Below are positions 6,429 to 15,135 of a stretch of DNA of 30,864 nt, piece by piece. The DNA comes from a virus. A program made the position numbers and the translations under genes. The stretch lies in the IMG/VR virus record IMGVR_UViG_3300023179_000008, positions 1 through 30,864 of that record, one strand, 5' to 3'. The notes beneath the pieces are model-generated. The model was not told the origin of the DNA. It made no database searches and saw only the letters and a list, made by a program, of their open reading frames with translations. Position 1 is the first letter of the stretch; each line of letters begins with the position of its first letter.

Positions 6429-7012
6429 AACAATACCACGTTCCTAAGTCAGTCGAGGGCATAACCTTGAAGCAATACGTACAATTCTACACGGCAAAAA
6501 CCGATATTGAGAAAGTGTCAGCTGCTATTCAAAAGCCAGTTGCCGAATGTGAGCAGTTGCAATTTAGCGCGATTGAAACGATATTGAAGTTGTTTGTTGA
6601 TGCTTGCCAAAGTGGTGCGTCAAAACACGAGCAAACTTTTTTCGATGGTGACGTGCGCATGGGTTTCATTCCTGACTTGAATATGCTTACGTTCAAAGAG
6701 TATATCGACCTTGACTCTTTCACTTCGCAGATATACAAGCAACCTGTTGAGCCTGAGAACTACAAATATTTCATTGATTTATTTTGCATCTTATTCCGCC
6801 CTGTTAAAGATGTTTGGGGCAAGCGTTACGAGTTAGAGCCTTACGACATTCAGACCGTTCCAAACTATCGCGACATCATTGAGAGAATTACAATGGACCG
6901 CGTGAACGGTGCTCTGATTTTTTTTTCGACTATCGCAAACGAACTCTTTCAAGATTCGCTGACTTATTTGGAGACACAGATGATGGAAGCGGCGAGGGAA
7001 ATTGGGGATTAA
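6425..7012 (+). CDS. Tail assembly chaperone, unshifted product (gpG-like)
   Basis: A 195-residue protein read in the zero frame. The start overlaps the previous gene (ATGA). A helical protein with no catalytic motifs. It contains a run of nine T (6918-6926), where the reading ATT TTT TTT TCG can slip back one base into a second open frame that continues to 7191. This arrangement, a short product plus a less abundant -1 extended product just before tail genes, is that of lambda G/GT tail chaperones, which load the tape measure protein during tail assembly. Assignment rests on the frameshift architecture and position rather than on a recognised domain. Confidence 0.75.
   Translation: MKQYHVPKSVEGITLKQYVQFYTAKTDIEKVSAAIQKPVAECEQLQFSAIETILKLFVDACQSGASKHEQTFFDGDVRMGFIPDLNMLTFKEYIDLDSFTSQIYKQPVEPENYKYFIDLFCILFRPVKDVWGKRYELEPYDIQTVPNYRDIIERITMDRVNGALIFFSTIANELFQDSLTYLETQMMEAAREIGD
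6918..6926 (+). promoter_or_regulatory. Programmed -1 frameshift slippery site (T9)
   Basis: Nine T residues. Zero-frame codons are ATT(6917) TTT(6920) TTT(6923) TCG(6926). After a -1 slip the next codons are TTC(6925) GAC(6928). The -1 frame is open from 6883 to its stop at 7189-7191 and has no start codon needed for its own translation. The downstream stretch may hold a stimulatory stem, which I did not resolve. Confidence 0.7.
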
Positions 7013-7191
7013 ATCCGTTATCTAAATACGGGTGGGTTCATGTGCTTGAAGGAATAACCGAGCGCGATATGTCGAAGTGGGATATTGTACTAAACAAGAC
7101 AGCGTGGGAAGTGTTCACTCACATGACTTATTTGAAGGATTACAACGCAGAACAAAAGAGATTATTTGAATTAAGCAAGCATGGTCACTAA
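6925..7191 (+). CDS. Tail assembly chaperone, -1 frameshift extension (gpT-like)
   Basis: An 88-codon extension that joins residue 167 of the chaperone to give a product of about 255 residues. It reads FDYRKRTLSRFADLFGD, an acidic Gly-rich linker, then WGLNPLSKYGWVHVLEGI and a helical C-terminus ending ELSKHGH. The segment looks like real protein (aromatic-rich, amphipathic, no early stop) and explains the otherwise empty interval 7013-7180. Its stop overlaps the ATG of the next gene at 7181. Seen directly: the open frame and the T run. Inferred: that ribosomes use it. Confidence 0.7.
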   Translation, partial: FDYRKRTLSRFADLFGDTDDGSGEGNWGLNPLSKYGWVHVLEGITERDMSKWDIVLNKTAWEVFTHMTYLKDYNAEQKRLFELSKHGH

Positions 7192-9538
7192 CATATCATA
7201 CAACGTAATCATTGACAGGCTGAAGGCTTTCGCCACAGGCCACTATTTGATTAAACACTTTTCACATGGTCAGATTGATTTGCGCTATTTAGAACAAGGC
7301 GCGGATTATTACCCGTGGATGCACGTAATACCCGGCACGATTAACCCGGCGGAAGGTCTGCGCGAGTATTCATTCGACATCACATTCAGCGACTTGACAC
7401 GTGACAAAGAACATGAGTCTGAATACATACGCGAAGCGATAAGCGACTGCACACGGTTGGCTGAAGACTTGCTTGCTGAAATAAAGAACGGCAACACCTT
7501 ATTCGATTCGAGTGTTCAAATTGTGGATGGCAGTTCGATCACTCCATTCATTCATGAGGATACTCACACGCTGACAGGCGTAACACTTTCGCTTTCAATT
7601 CGCGTGCCTTGGGATTGGTCGGCTTGCGATATTCCTGCGGACTACGCTCCGGGCGGTTCAAGTTCGGGCGGTGGAGCATTTGGAGGTTGTTGCGTGACGT
7701 TGCAAGTTAACGGCACTGACAACGTAGATCAGAGCTTGTTGAATTTAGTTGAAGGCGAAAACATCACGCTCACAGATAACGGCGATGGCTCGGTGACATT
7801 TGACGTGACAGGCGGCGCAAGTACGTTGCAAGAAGTTACCGACTTGGGTAACACGACAACAAACGACATTGAATTCGGAGCAGGCGCAGGCGTTTACTTT
7901 AACAATGGTGCTCGCGTAACAGAGGGAACGACGAATAGTGGTTTAGGTGGCTACGGCGGTGTTGCATTGAAGTGTTCAGTTGACTATGAATTAAAGTGGG
8001 AAGCCGGGCGGTTGTATGTCATGCAACAAGATGGGTTTGCCATTCGCGAGGTGTTGTATAATTTAACAGCAACGCCAACGGTCAGCGATGATGATACAAA
8101 GGGTTTTGTTGTTGGCAGTAGATGGACACTTGACGATGGTTCAATTTATGAATGCACCGACAACACAACTGGAGCGGCGGTTTGGGTGTTGCAAGTTTCA
8201 GGCAGTGTTACATCGGTAGGAATTTCAGTTCCTACTCCTGCAAATCCAGCATTCAGTGTAAGTGGTTCGCCTGTGATAACAAGCGGAACTATTGCAATAT
8301 CAGCCAATGGAACGGCTTCGCAATTAGTGGATGGAACAGGAGCATTGCAAAATATACCGACATCATTACCACCATCAGGGAGTGCAGGCGGTGACTTGTC
8401 AGGCACTTATCCAAATCCGAATGTGGACCGCATACATGGCATTGATATGCAAAGCGGCACGCCTTCAACGGATGAGGTTTGGGTGTACGGTGGTTCGCCT
8501 GCGAAGTGGCAGCATCAACATTTGGGAGCTGACCAAGTGAATAACACGAGCAGCGTAACAGGTACGAGCGTAAAGGATGCACTTGACCATTTGAGTACAA
8601 CGAAAGTTGAAACCACGCGAAGCATTTCGACAACGTCACCGCTTTCAGGTGGTGGAGATTTGAGCGCAAATAGAACGCTCTCGATTGCGCAAGCGAATAC
8701 GTCAACAAGTGGATATTTAAGCAGCACGGACTGGAATACTTTCAATGGCAAGCAAGCGGCATTGGTTTCAGGCACTAACATCAAAAGTGTTAATTCAACT
8801 TCATTACTCGGAAGCGGCAACCTATCAGTTGGAACGGTCACGAGTGTAAGCGGAACGGGAACAACCGCAGGATTAAGTTTAAGCGGCACAGTTACGGGTA
8901 GCGGCAATTTGACTTTGGGCGGTACATTGAGCACGCCAGTCAGCACGATAAATGATTCAACAACGGTTGGTCAAAACATCGTGAAACTTGCGAATCCGAG
9001 CGCAATCACTTACCTGAAGATAGCAGCAGACAACAACGTTAGCGCGATAACTGCGGCGCAACTTAAAACTGATTTGGGTATTCCTTCGGGCACTACGTTT
9101 CAACTGGTTACAACTTCAGACCAAGCGAGTAATAGCACAGCAGCAATAGTTGTGTCCGATATAACTGGTTTGACCTTTCCGATTACGAGTGGAAAGCGGT
9201 ATAAATTCAAAGCATTGTTATTGCATACAGCGAATTCTGCAAGTGTCAGTATTCGTATTGGAATCAATGCTAATGTAGGGGTTACAAGCGTCAATCAACA
9301 GATATGTATAGTGACAACTCCATCGGGCACTCCAGTTGAGAATAGATTCAATCTTAACGCTCTCGGTGTAGTCACATTTGCAGGTGCTAATTCAACTGCA
9401 CAATGGATGTCAACAGTTGAAGGTATATTGATTGCGAGTAATAACGGAACGGCAGCGATTCAATTCAGCAAGGGTGCGGCAAACTCTGGTATATTAACAA
9501 TCAAAGCAGGATCAATTCTTGAATATTTTGAAATATGA
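7181..9538 (+). CDS. Tail fibre / receptor-binding protein with structural N-terminal domain
   Basis: A 785-residue protein in two parts. Residues 1-155 form a compact alpha/beta domain (ISYNVIIDRLKAFATGHYLI, YSFDITFSDLTRDKEHESEY, CTRLAEDLLAEI) of a type found as a separate tail protein in other Bacteroidota phages. After a Gly/Ser linker (GGSSSGGGAFGG), residues 165-650 are low-complexity fibre sequence with motifs common in phage tail fibres (GGDLSGTYPNPNVDRIHGID, PLSGGGDLSANRTLSI, STSGYLSSTDWNTFNGKQ). Residues about 655-785 form a beta-rich tip that is probably the receptor-binding head. It follows the chaperone and overlaps the next gene by four bases. Confidence 0.82.
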   Translation: MVTNISYNVIIDRLKAFATGHYLIKHFSHGQIDLRYLEQGADYYPWMHVIPGTINPAEGLREYSFDITFSDLTRDKEHESEYIREAISDCTRLAEDLLAEIKNGNTLFDSSVQIVDGSSITPFIHEDTHTLTGVTLSLSIRVPWDWSACDIPADYAPGGSSSGGGAFGGCCVTLQVNGTDNVDQSLLNLVEGENITLTDNGDGSVTFDVTGGASTLQEVTDLGNTTTNDIEFGAGAGVYFNNGARVTEGTTNSGLGGYGGVALKCSVDYELKWEAGRLYVMQQDGFAIREVLYNLTATPTVSDDDTKGFVVGSRWTLDDGSIYECTDNTTGAAVWVLQVSGSVTSVGISVPTPANPAFSVSGSPVITSGTIAISANGTASQLVDGTGALQNIPTSLPPSGSAGGDLSGTYPNPNVDRIHGIDMQSGTPSTDEVWVYGGSPAKWQHQHLGADQVNNTSSVTGTSVKDALDHLSTTKVETTRSISTTSPLSGGGDLSANRTLSIAQANTSTSGYLSSTDWNTFNGKQAALVSGTNIKSVNSTSLLGSGNLSVGTVTSVSGTGTTAGLSLSGTVTGSGNLTLGGTLSTPVSTINDSTTVGQNIVKLANPSAITYLKIAADNNVSAITAAQLKTDLGIPSGTTFQLVTTSDQASNSTAAIVVSDITGLTFPITSGKRYKFKALLLHTANSASVSIRIGINANVGVTSVNQQICIVTTPSGTPVENRFNLNALGVVTFAGANSTAQWMSTVEGILIASNNGTAAIQFSKGAANSGILTIKAGSILEYFEI

Positions 9539-9837
9539 AAACAATACAACCAATTCAATTATGGAGTGATGGCAAAATTCAAAATGCTGTTTACTTCAAT
9601 ATGTACATCAGTTATGATAATCTAAGCACAACGGCGGTGTTTTATTACTCGCTCATGGGTGAAACATTCGACTTGCTTGCGTCAGGTAAAATTGAAATGA
9701 CTGGCAGCGACTATCAAAATTGGGATGACTCAAATGAGGGTGCGTATTTATATGCGGCTTATGTTTTGAATTTAGTCATTACAGGCGATGCGGTAACAAC
9801 TGCCAGCGACACACCGAGCGATGAACAAACAACTTAA
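9535..9837 (+). CDS. Small tail-module protein
   Basis: A 100-residue, acidic, beta-rich protein, typical of a small conserved protein that follows the fibre gene in Bacteroidota phages (QLWSDGKIQNAVYF, IEMTGSDYQNWDDS, AAYVLNLVITGD). It overlaps the fibre gene with ATGA and the next gene by 17 bases, so translation is probably coupled. Possibly a fibre-associated or chaperone protein; its exact role is unknown. Confidence 0.7.
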   Translation: MKTIQPIQLWSDGKIQNAVYFNMYISYDNLSTTAVFYYSLMGETFDLLASGKIEMTGSDYQNWDDSNEGAYLYAAYVLNLVITGDAVTTASDTPSDEQTT

Positions 9838-10360
9838 GGATTTACTAAACATATTAGGCGCAGACGTTGTCGAGCGTGCAAAGAGTAATTTGAAAGTTAC
9901 TCAAAGCATTCGTTACCCTAACGGCAAGACTTACAAGCGCAACCGATATGCGACTGGTAAACTTTACAACTCGCTTACTTTCAAGGCAAGTGTAGCAGGC
10001 GGCAAACCGTTCATCAAATTCACAACAAAGGATTCGGCAACGGGGCAATACGCTGACATTGTCGAGTTCGGCAGAAGGGCAGGTGCAACACCGCCACCGA
10101 TTGATCCAATAATTGAGTGGATGAAAGTCCGCAAGATTCGGTTGCGTAACTCAAAGAATGAGTTCATCAAATATTCAGATGAAGCGCAACGCAATGCTGC
10201 GAAACGAATAGCGCAGGCAATAGGTCGCAACGGCACGCCCGGAATACTTTACTACACGACAGCACTTCAAGAGATATTAGATGAACGCTCGGATGCGTTT
10301 TTTCAATACTTGAATGAAGCTATATCATTCGAACTGGACTTAGACAAAAGAAACAAATAA
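9821..10360 (+). CDS. HK97 gp10-like head-tail/tail completion protein
   Basis: A 179-residue protein with features of the HK97 gp10 and virion morphogenesis group: an N-terminal helix (LLNILGADVVERAKSNL), a beta region with YADIVEFGRRAGATPPP, then IIEWMKVRKIRLR and a basic helix AAKRIAQAIGRNGTPG. Such proteins cap the tail or join it to the head. It lies in a continuous tail operon. Identification rests on the EFGRR...PP..I..W motif order. Confidence 0.75.
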   Translation: MNKQLKDLLNILGADVVERAKSNLKVTQSIRYPNGKTYKRNRYATGKLYNSLTFKASVAGGKPFIKFTTKDSATGQYADIVEFGRRAGATPPPIDPIIEWMKVRKIRLRNSKNEFIKYSDEAQRNAAKRIAQAIGRNGTPGILYYTTALQEILDERSDAFFQYLNEAISFELDLDKRNK

Positions 10361-10361
10361 C

Positions 10362-11699
10362 ATGGCACTTACACAAGTTGACAAACCTTACTCATACACT
10401 CGCAAAGGGCAACGTCTTTACGTGGTTTATACAAGCGACAATAGCGGTAATACAGGCTTCAAATTCGGCTTCAAATTAACAGAGGTTGCAAGTGGTAAAG
10501 AATATCAGGTCTTTATTTCACCTGACCCACAAGGGCGCGGAGTATTTGACATGGCACCGCTTGTAAACTTGCGACATCAGGATGAATATACAGGTAGTTT
10601 TGATTTGCACGAAGATACTATTTACGAACCGATTGGTTGGGGTTACAATGAATATAATATTGAAATTACTGAGTGGTGGGTAGTCGATGGGGTGTTTACT
10701 CAGAATGAAGAAGCTGTTGACACGATTTCAGGAATGGTTGTTACGAACTCTTATTTTCAGCCGTTTCAAGGTTACAAACCAGACGTAATGAATTCCCCGG
10801 CTTCATGTTATTATTCTTGGGAAGTACCGATGAATTTTACAGCTGCTGAAGATTATTGGTTAGCTTATAGTGATAGATATTTTGGAACAAGTAATTGGTA
10901 TAAAAGTTTTTTCAGCGGTGACGATATTATTTACATCGCGTGTCGTTGGACTGATATAGGGCACTTGACTTTTTCAACTTCAGATTGGTTGACAGGCAAT
11001 GATTTGGTTTCAGTTAAAGTAGTTTATTTTAATTCAGCAGGAGGTTTCATTTCGCAAGAGGTAATTCCGTTGACCGCAAATAGTCCATTGATCCACGTCG
11101 GTTGTTACCCAGCGTGTCAAAGCATAAGCGTTCCGGGCAACTGTGTTGCTTATGAAGTGTATGGAATAACGGCAGGCAGTTCGCGTGTTTCTGCTCGTTA
11201 CATTTTTTACAACGAGGAAGAAGTTGGCAACTGGAATCAGAATTGTAATTATACCCCTGTTCGCGTTGCTTGGGTTAATAGCAGAGCAGGATGGGATTAC
11301 TGGAACTTTCAATTAAAGAGTGAGCGCACTACGCAGATTGAGCGCAAGCAATACAACTCGGTATTGAAAACGGATTTCGATTATGGGTTTACAGGTGCTG
11401 CAATTCAGCCATTTCGCCCAACGACTCGAATACTTACAGACCGATCAAACTTAAATACAACTTCATTACTTGTTACGAGTGACTGGCTAAGTGATAACGA
11501 GTTTATTTTTTTACGCTCGTTGCTTGTTGCTAACCAAGTGCAAATAATAGAAACTTCAGAAGTTGACGGGAAAACGTGTTATCGAATAACACCTGTGAGC
11601 ATTGAGCAAACATCATTCGCAGAGCAGAAAAACAAAGATGGAAAGTTGCACAACATCACGCTCAACTTGAAATATTCACAACCTTATTGGTCACACTAA
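10362..11699 (+). CDS. Tail/baseplate structural protein (distal-tail-like)
   Basis: A 445-residue beta-rich protein. The N-terminus (PYSYTRKGQRLYVVYTSD) and the C-terminal half with VAWVNSRAGWDYWNFQ followed by ERTTQIERKQY resemble a conserved Bacteroidota phage tail protein that precedes the large hub protein. Many Cys residues occur in the middle (CYPACQSISVPGNC). It starts one base after the gp10-like gene and ends directly against the next gene. It is likely part of the distal tail or baseplate ring; the assignment is by position and composition. Confidence 0.68.
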   Translation: MALTQVDKPYSYTRKGQRLYVVYTSDNSGNTGFKFGFKLTEVASGKEYQVFISPDPQGRGVFDMAPLVNLRHQDEYTGSFDLHEDTIYEPIGWGYNEYNIEITEWWVVDGVFTQNEEAVDTISGMVVTNSYFQPFQGYKPDVMNSPASCYYSWEVPMNFTAAEDYWLAYSDRYFGTSNWYKSFFSGDDIIYIACRWTDIGHLTFSTSDWLTGNDLVSVKVVYFNSAGGFISQEVIPLTANSPLIHVGCYPACQSISVPGNCVAYEVYGITAGSSRVSARYIFYNEEEVGNWNQNCNYTPVRVAWVNSRAGWDYWNFQLKSERTTQIERKQYNSVLKTDFDYGFTGAAIQPFRPTTRILTDRSNLNTTSLLVTSDWLSDNEFIFLRSLLVANQVQIIETSEVDGKTCYRITPVSIEQTSFAEQKNKDGKLHNITLNLKYSQPYWSH

Positions 11700-14600
11700 A
11701 TGCAGAACGAAGTACAACTCATAGTCAAGTCGGGAGGTATTGTTTACCAAACGAATCAATATACTATCGCTGGACTTGCTATTAACGGATTCACAACCTT
11801 TAGCTTAAACTCGACATTAAGTGCTCCTTGGTCATGCGTTCCATCAATACAACCAACAATAGGCGGCACGTTTTCAGTGCCTGATGCAGATGTAAACAAT
11901 ACGGCAATTATCATTGGTTATGATTCATCCACTTGCAATATTACGCTTGATGTTCCTATTGTTTGGTCAGGTGTTGGAAACCCTGCAACCGATGTTTTTA
12001 TAGATGTCGCAATCAATACTGAAGTAGAATATTTTCTTGACTTATATCCAAACGAATCCATTTCGCTTTCATATCAATTTACCGACTTAAATAACTTTAG
12101 TCAGATAGGCACGTTTTCGCGTGACTTCAGGATTCCTGCAACGAAGCGGAATGTCGAAGCACTTGGACCGTTGTACGATTACAATTTCGTTGACGATGTT
12201 CAATCGTTTAGTAGAAAGTACACCGCTGAATTAAGGGTTGACACAATACCGATTTCACGCGGTTACATTCGGGTTATGGCTGCGTATAAGCAACAGGATT
12301 ATTTGAGTGATTTCCAAGTTGCGTTTTATAGTGATGCTCCGAATTTCGTGAAGGAGTTGGGTGAAAAGAAACTCAAGGACTTGACCGACTTGCCGAATTT
12401 GGATGAGGAAGTAAATTTCACGAATGTCACAAATATTACAAGCGAAAGAATTTGGGCATTGATTGACAGGGCAAGCGGCAACAAAGCGTTTAGTGAATAC
12501 GGTGAAGCAAACACAAGATCAATACAAAATTCAAGTCAACCATTATTTGCAAGTGACCTGACACCGTGCTTACGAGCGGACTACATACTGAATCAAATCT
12601 TCGAGGATGCTGGATTCGAACTTGACGCGAGTAGCTTATTAACTACATTAAGCGATTACTATGTGCCTTGGATTAACAGCCAACAAATCAAAACAAATTT
12701 TGTATTAAATGACTACGCTTTAACAGTGACACGCTCAACCGCATATACCGATACAATAACGTCTTTGCCTTGGGGTCCGATACTTTTTCCATTCAATGTC
12801 GTTACAGTGGATAATGCGAGTGCGTACAATATTGCGGGGAATTATTATACTGCTCCTGTTACCGGGCAATATCAATTTGTAATGAAATCATTAGTGCCTG
12901 ATAATTTAGACGGTGTTGATTTTATTATACAAGTTAATGATGGTATATTATTAACAAATTATACATATTTCGTTCCGGGTGTAAACGATGGAAATGATGA
13001 TGATGTGAGTGTTTTAAGTGATTACATTTCCATTAACGCGAATGATACAGTTCAATTCTTTTTTACATCTTCAAATTACTTTTTAAGCACAACTTATACA
13101 TTCCAACCTTATGGAACTTTTTTTATACTCAATGATTTAATCATTGGAAGTGGTGACGATATAAGTTATTCAGACAACGCTCCAGACGTTAAGCAGATTG
13201 ATTTCGTTTCGGACATCATTAAGATGCACAATCTCGCGGTTATTCCTGATGCGGCTATTGAGAATAAACTTTTGCTTGAACCGATGTCAACTTATTTGGG
13301 CAGCGGCTCAACGCTTGACTGGACGAAGAAACTCGATACCTCAAAGGACATTGTAATTAAAGGAACTGATGACATCAAAAAGTCAAAGTTGTATTTCAGT
13401 TATTCGGCAGGGCAAGATACTTACTCAAAGTTATTCGTTGACCAAGGGCGCATTTATGGCGATTACAAAGTTGAACCGTACACCGTTGATGCGAGCCAAG
13501 TGCCGAGCGTTTTTTTAACTGGAAGCACAGATATTAAACTCGTTGCGCAATCAACACCATCGACACAAGTCAATGGAAGTAATATTATTTGCCCGCGCTT
13601 TTGGACTCAAAGCGGTGAAGAACCACCAAAGTTCACAGCTCCCGGCTTGCGCTTTTTATATTGGTCGGAATCTTCAGGTGTATATCTTTTTGACGATGTA
13701 ACCAACTTTGAGCCCGTTTACCAAAACGTGCCATTGCTTAATCACTATAATAATACAAGTGGTGACAATCCAAACTTTGCAGGGCAGTACGATTTGAATT
13801 GGGCGCCTGAGACTCCGCTTCATGACTACACAATGAATCCTCAGAACAATTTATTCACGCAATATTGGCGCGATTATTTGGATTCAATTTATAGCGATGA
13901 CGCGAGAATACTCGAAGCAAGTTTCGCGTTGAATAACACCGATATATTGAGTCTAAACTTCGGTGATTACGTTTTTGTGAAAGATGCTTATTGGCGAATC
14001 ATTGAGTTGAGCGATTACAAGATGGGGCAATATGAAAGCACCCGTGTTAAGTTGCTGAAAGTTTCGCCCGGGGCAGCCGCAAAGCCTGCCTGTGATATTG
14101 TTCCTGTATCGAACAATCCCGATGGTTCGGTGAATTTTGAAACTCCTGCAGGTGCAAGCGTGTCGGCTACTCAATACTGTTGTAATTATTTCAACTTTAC
14201 ATGGAGCGTGAACACAAATCTTTGTTACGGAAAGGTTCGTGACAGGCCGGGAATAACAAAGCCGAATAACGACTCAACGGGCAAGGGTGAAATTACATCA
14301 CTCAATTCGATTAGCACGGGCGCGAACAATGTAATTACAACGGTTGGGTTGGATGCTGGTTCATCCACTTTCTCGGTGTTTGCAGGAAATGATATAAAAG
14401 TCAGCGGTTCGAATGACAACTTAATTGCAGTCGGTGACACGCTTCAAGTTAAAGGAGACCAACGTGGCATTGCGATGTTTGGCAAATCAGTTGAAAGTGT
14501 AGTTCCGGGTTTAGTTGTCGGTGGTGGCTGGCCGCAAGATGACAGAACTTATGCGTTCAATGGTTCGCAAAGTGCAGGCACATTCATGATGTCAGAGCAG

Positions 14601-14963
14601 GGCACTTACGCTGCTACACTTGGAACGCTTGAGTTATTCATCGAGGGCATCGCGAATAAGCGCATAGAACTTGAAGACAATACTGCGTGGTATATGCGAA
14701 TGCAAGTCATGGTTCAGCCAACAATCAATCAGTACATCAACGCAACCATCACGGCACAGATTGGGAAAAGTTCGGGCATTGCGTTTGCGACTGCTCCGAT
14801 AGTTCAATATCAGGATACGAGTATGGCAGGGCGCACGGTTAATTTAATTATTGACACGGCAACGAATACGGCACAGCATCGAATGAACATTCAGCTTGCA
14901 GGCGGTACTTACCCATTCATCACTCGATTGGTGGCTCAAATAAACTATACACAATTCAGATGA
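11700..14963 (+). CDS. Large baseplate hub / tail-associated protein
   Basis: A 1087-residue structural protein, the largest in the genome. Residues about 105-300 contain a hub-like region (YFLDLYPNESISLSYQFTDL, FSRDFRIPATKRNVEALG). Residues about 360-480 form a Tyr/Phe-rich beta segment (YTAPVTGQYQFVMKSL, ISINANDTVQFFF) like a C1q/TNF-type jelly roll, apparently inserted and more AT-rich. Residues 490-790 resume the hub, and 870-1087 form a second beta-rich region. It probably forms the tail tip that contacts the host surface and carries accessory binding domains. It abuts the previous gene and overlaps the small membrane-protein gene by four bases. Confidence 0.7.
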   Translation: MQNEVQLIVKSGGIVYQTNQYTIAGLAINGFTTFSLNSTLSAPWSCVPSIQPTIGGTFSVPDADVNNTAIIIGYDSSTCNITLDVPIVWSGVGNPATDVFIDVAINTEVEYFLDLYPNESISLSYQFTDLNNFSQIGTFSRDFRIPATKRNVEALGPLYDYNFVDDVQSFSRKYTAELRVDTIPISRGYIRVMAAYKQQDYLSDFQVAFYSDAPNFVKELGEKKLKDLTDLPNLDEEVNFTNVTNITSERIWALIDRASGNKAFSEYGEANTRSIQNSSQPLFASDLTPCLRADYILNQIFEDAGFELDASSLLTTLSDYYVPWINSQQIKTNFVLNDYALTVTRSTAYTDTITSLPWGPILFPFNVVTVDNASAYNIAGNYYTAPVTGQYQFVMKSLVPDNLDGVDFIIQVNDGILLTNYTYFVPGVNDGNDDDVSVLSDYISINANDTVQFFFTSSNYFLSTTYTFQPYGTFFILNDLIIGSGDDISYSDNAPDVKQIDFVSDIIKMHNLAVIPDAAIENKLLLEPMSTYLGSGSTLDWTKKLDTSKDIVIKGTDDIKKSKLYFSYSAGQDTYSKLFVDQGRIYGDYKVEPYTVDASQVPSVFLTGSTDIKLVAQSTPSTQVNGSNIICPRFWTQSGEEPPKFTAPGLRFLYWSESSGVYLFDDVTNFEPVYQNVPLLNHYNNTSGDNPNFAGQYDLNWAPETPLHDYTMNPQNNLFTQYWRDYLDSIYSDDARILEASFALNNTDILSLNFGDYVFVKDAYWRIIELSDYKMGQYESTRVKLLKVSPGAAAKPACDIVPVSNNPDGSVNFETPAGASVSATQYCCNYFNFTWSVNTNLCYGKVRDRPGITKPNNDSTGKGEITSLNSISTGANNVITTVGLDAGSSTFSVFAGNDIKVSGSNDNLIAVGDTLQVKGDQRGIAMFGKSVESVVPGLVVGGGWPQDDRTYAFNGSQSAGTFMMSEQGTYAATLGTLELFIEGIANKRIELEDNTAWYMRMQVMVQPTINQYINATITAQIGKSSGIAFATAPIVQYQDTSMAGRTVNLIIDTATNTAQHRMNIQLAGGTYPFITRLVAQINYTQFR

Positions 14964-15133
14964 GAAACGATATAGGTATGTCTTTAGCTTTATTGAAAGC
15001 TGGAATAAAATGCAGGCGTGAGGGTTATTCTATCAGTCGCAGGCGCAAAATCGTCAAAACTTCCGTTATCTATTTAGTGCACACTATATTTTGGATATTA
15101 ATATTATTTAGTATTTATAAATTAATTTTATAA
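14960..15133 (+). CDS. Small single-span membrane protein (57 residues)
   Basis: Begins MRNDIGMSLALLKAGIKCRR, continues with a basic stretch SISRRRKIVKTS, and ends with a hydrophobic helix of about 20 residues (VIYLVHTIFWILILF then SIYKLIL). It is a predicted inner-membrane protein with a positive N-terminal side inside. The ATG overlaps the stop of the hub gene (ATGA), and it ends two bases before the tape measure gene. Codons become very AT-rich along its length. No family is recognised. Its place between tail genes is odd for a lysis gene; superinfection exclusion or an ejection-linked role are possibilities. Confidence 0.6.
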   Translation: MRNDIGMSLALLKAGIKCRREGYSISRRRKIVKTSVIYLVHTIFWILILFSIYKLIL

Positions 15134-15135
15134 TT

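Noticed and set aside
14440-14963. Separate fibre gene at the end of the hub protein
   Set aside because: The frame is continuous from 11700 with no start signal or stop, so it is a C-terminal region of the same protein.
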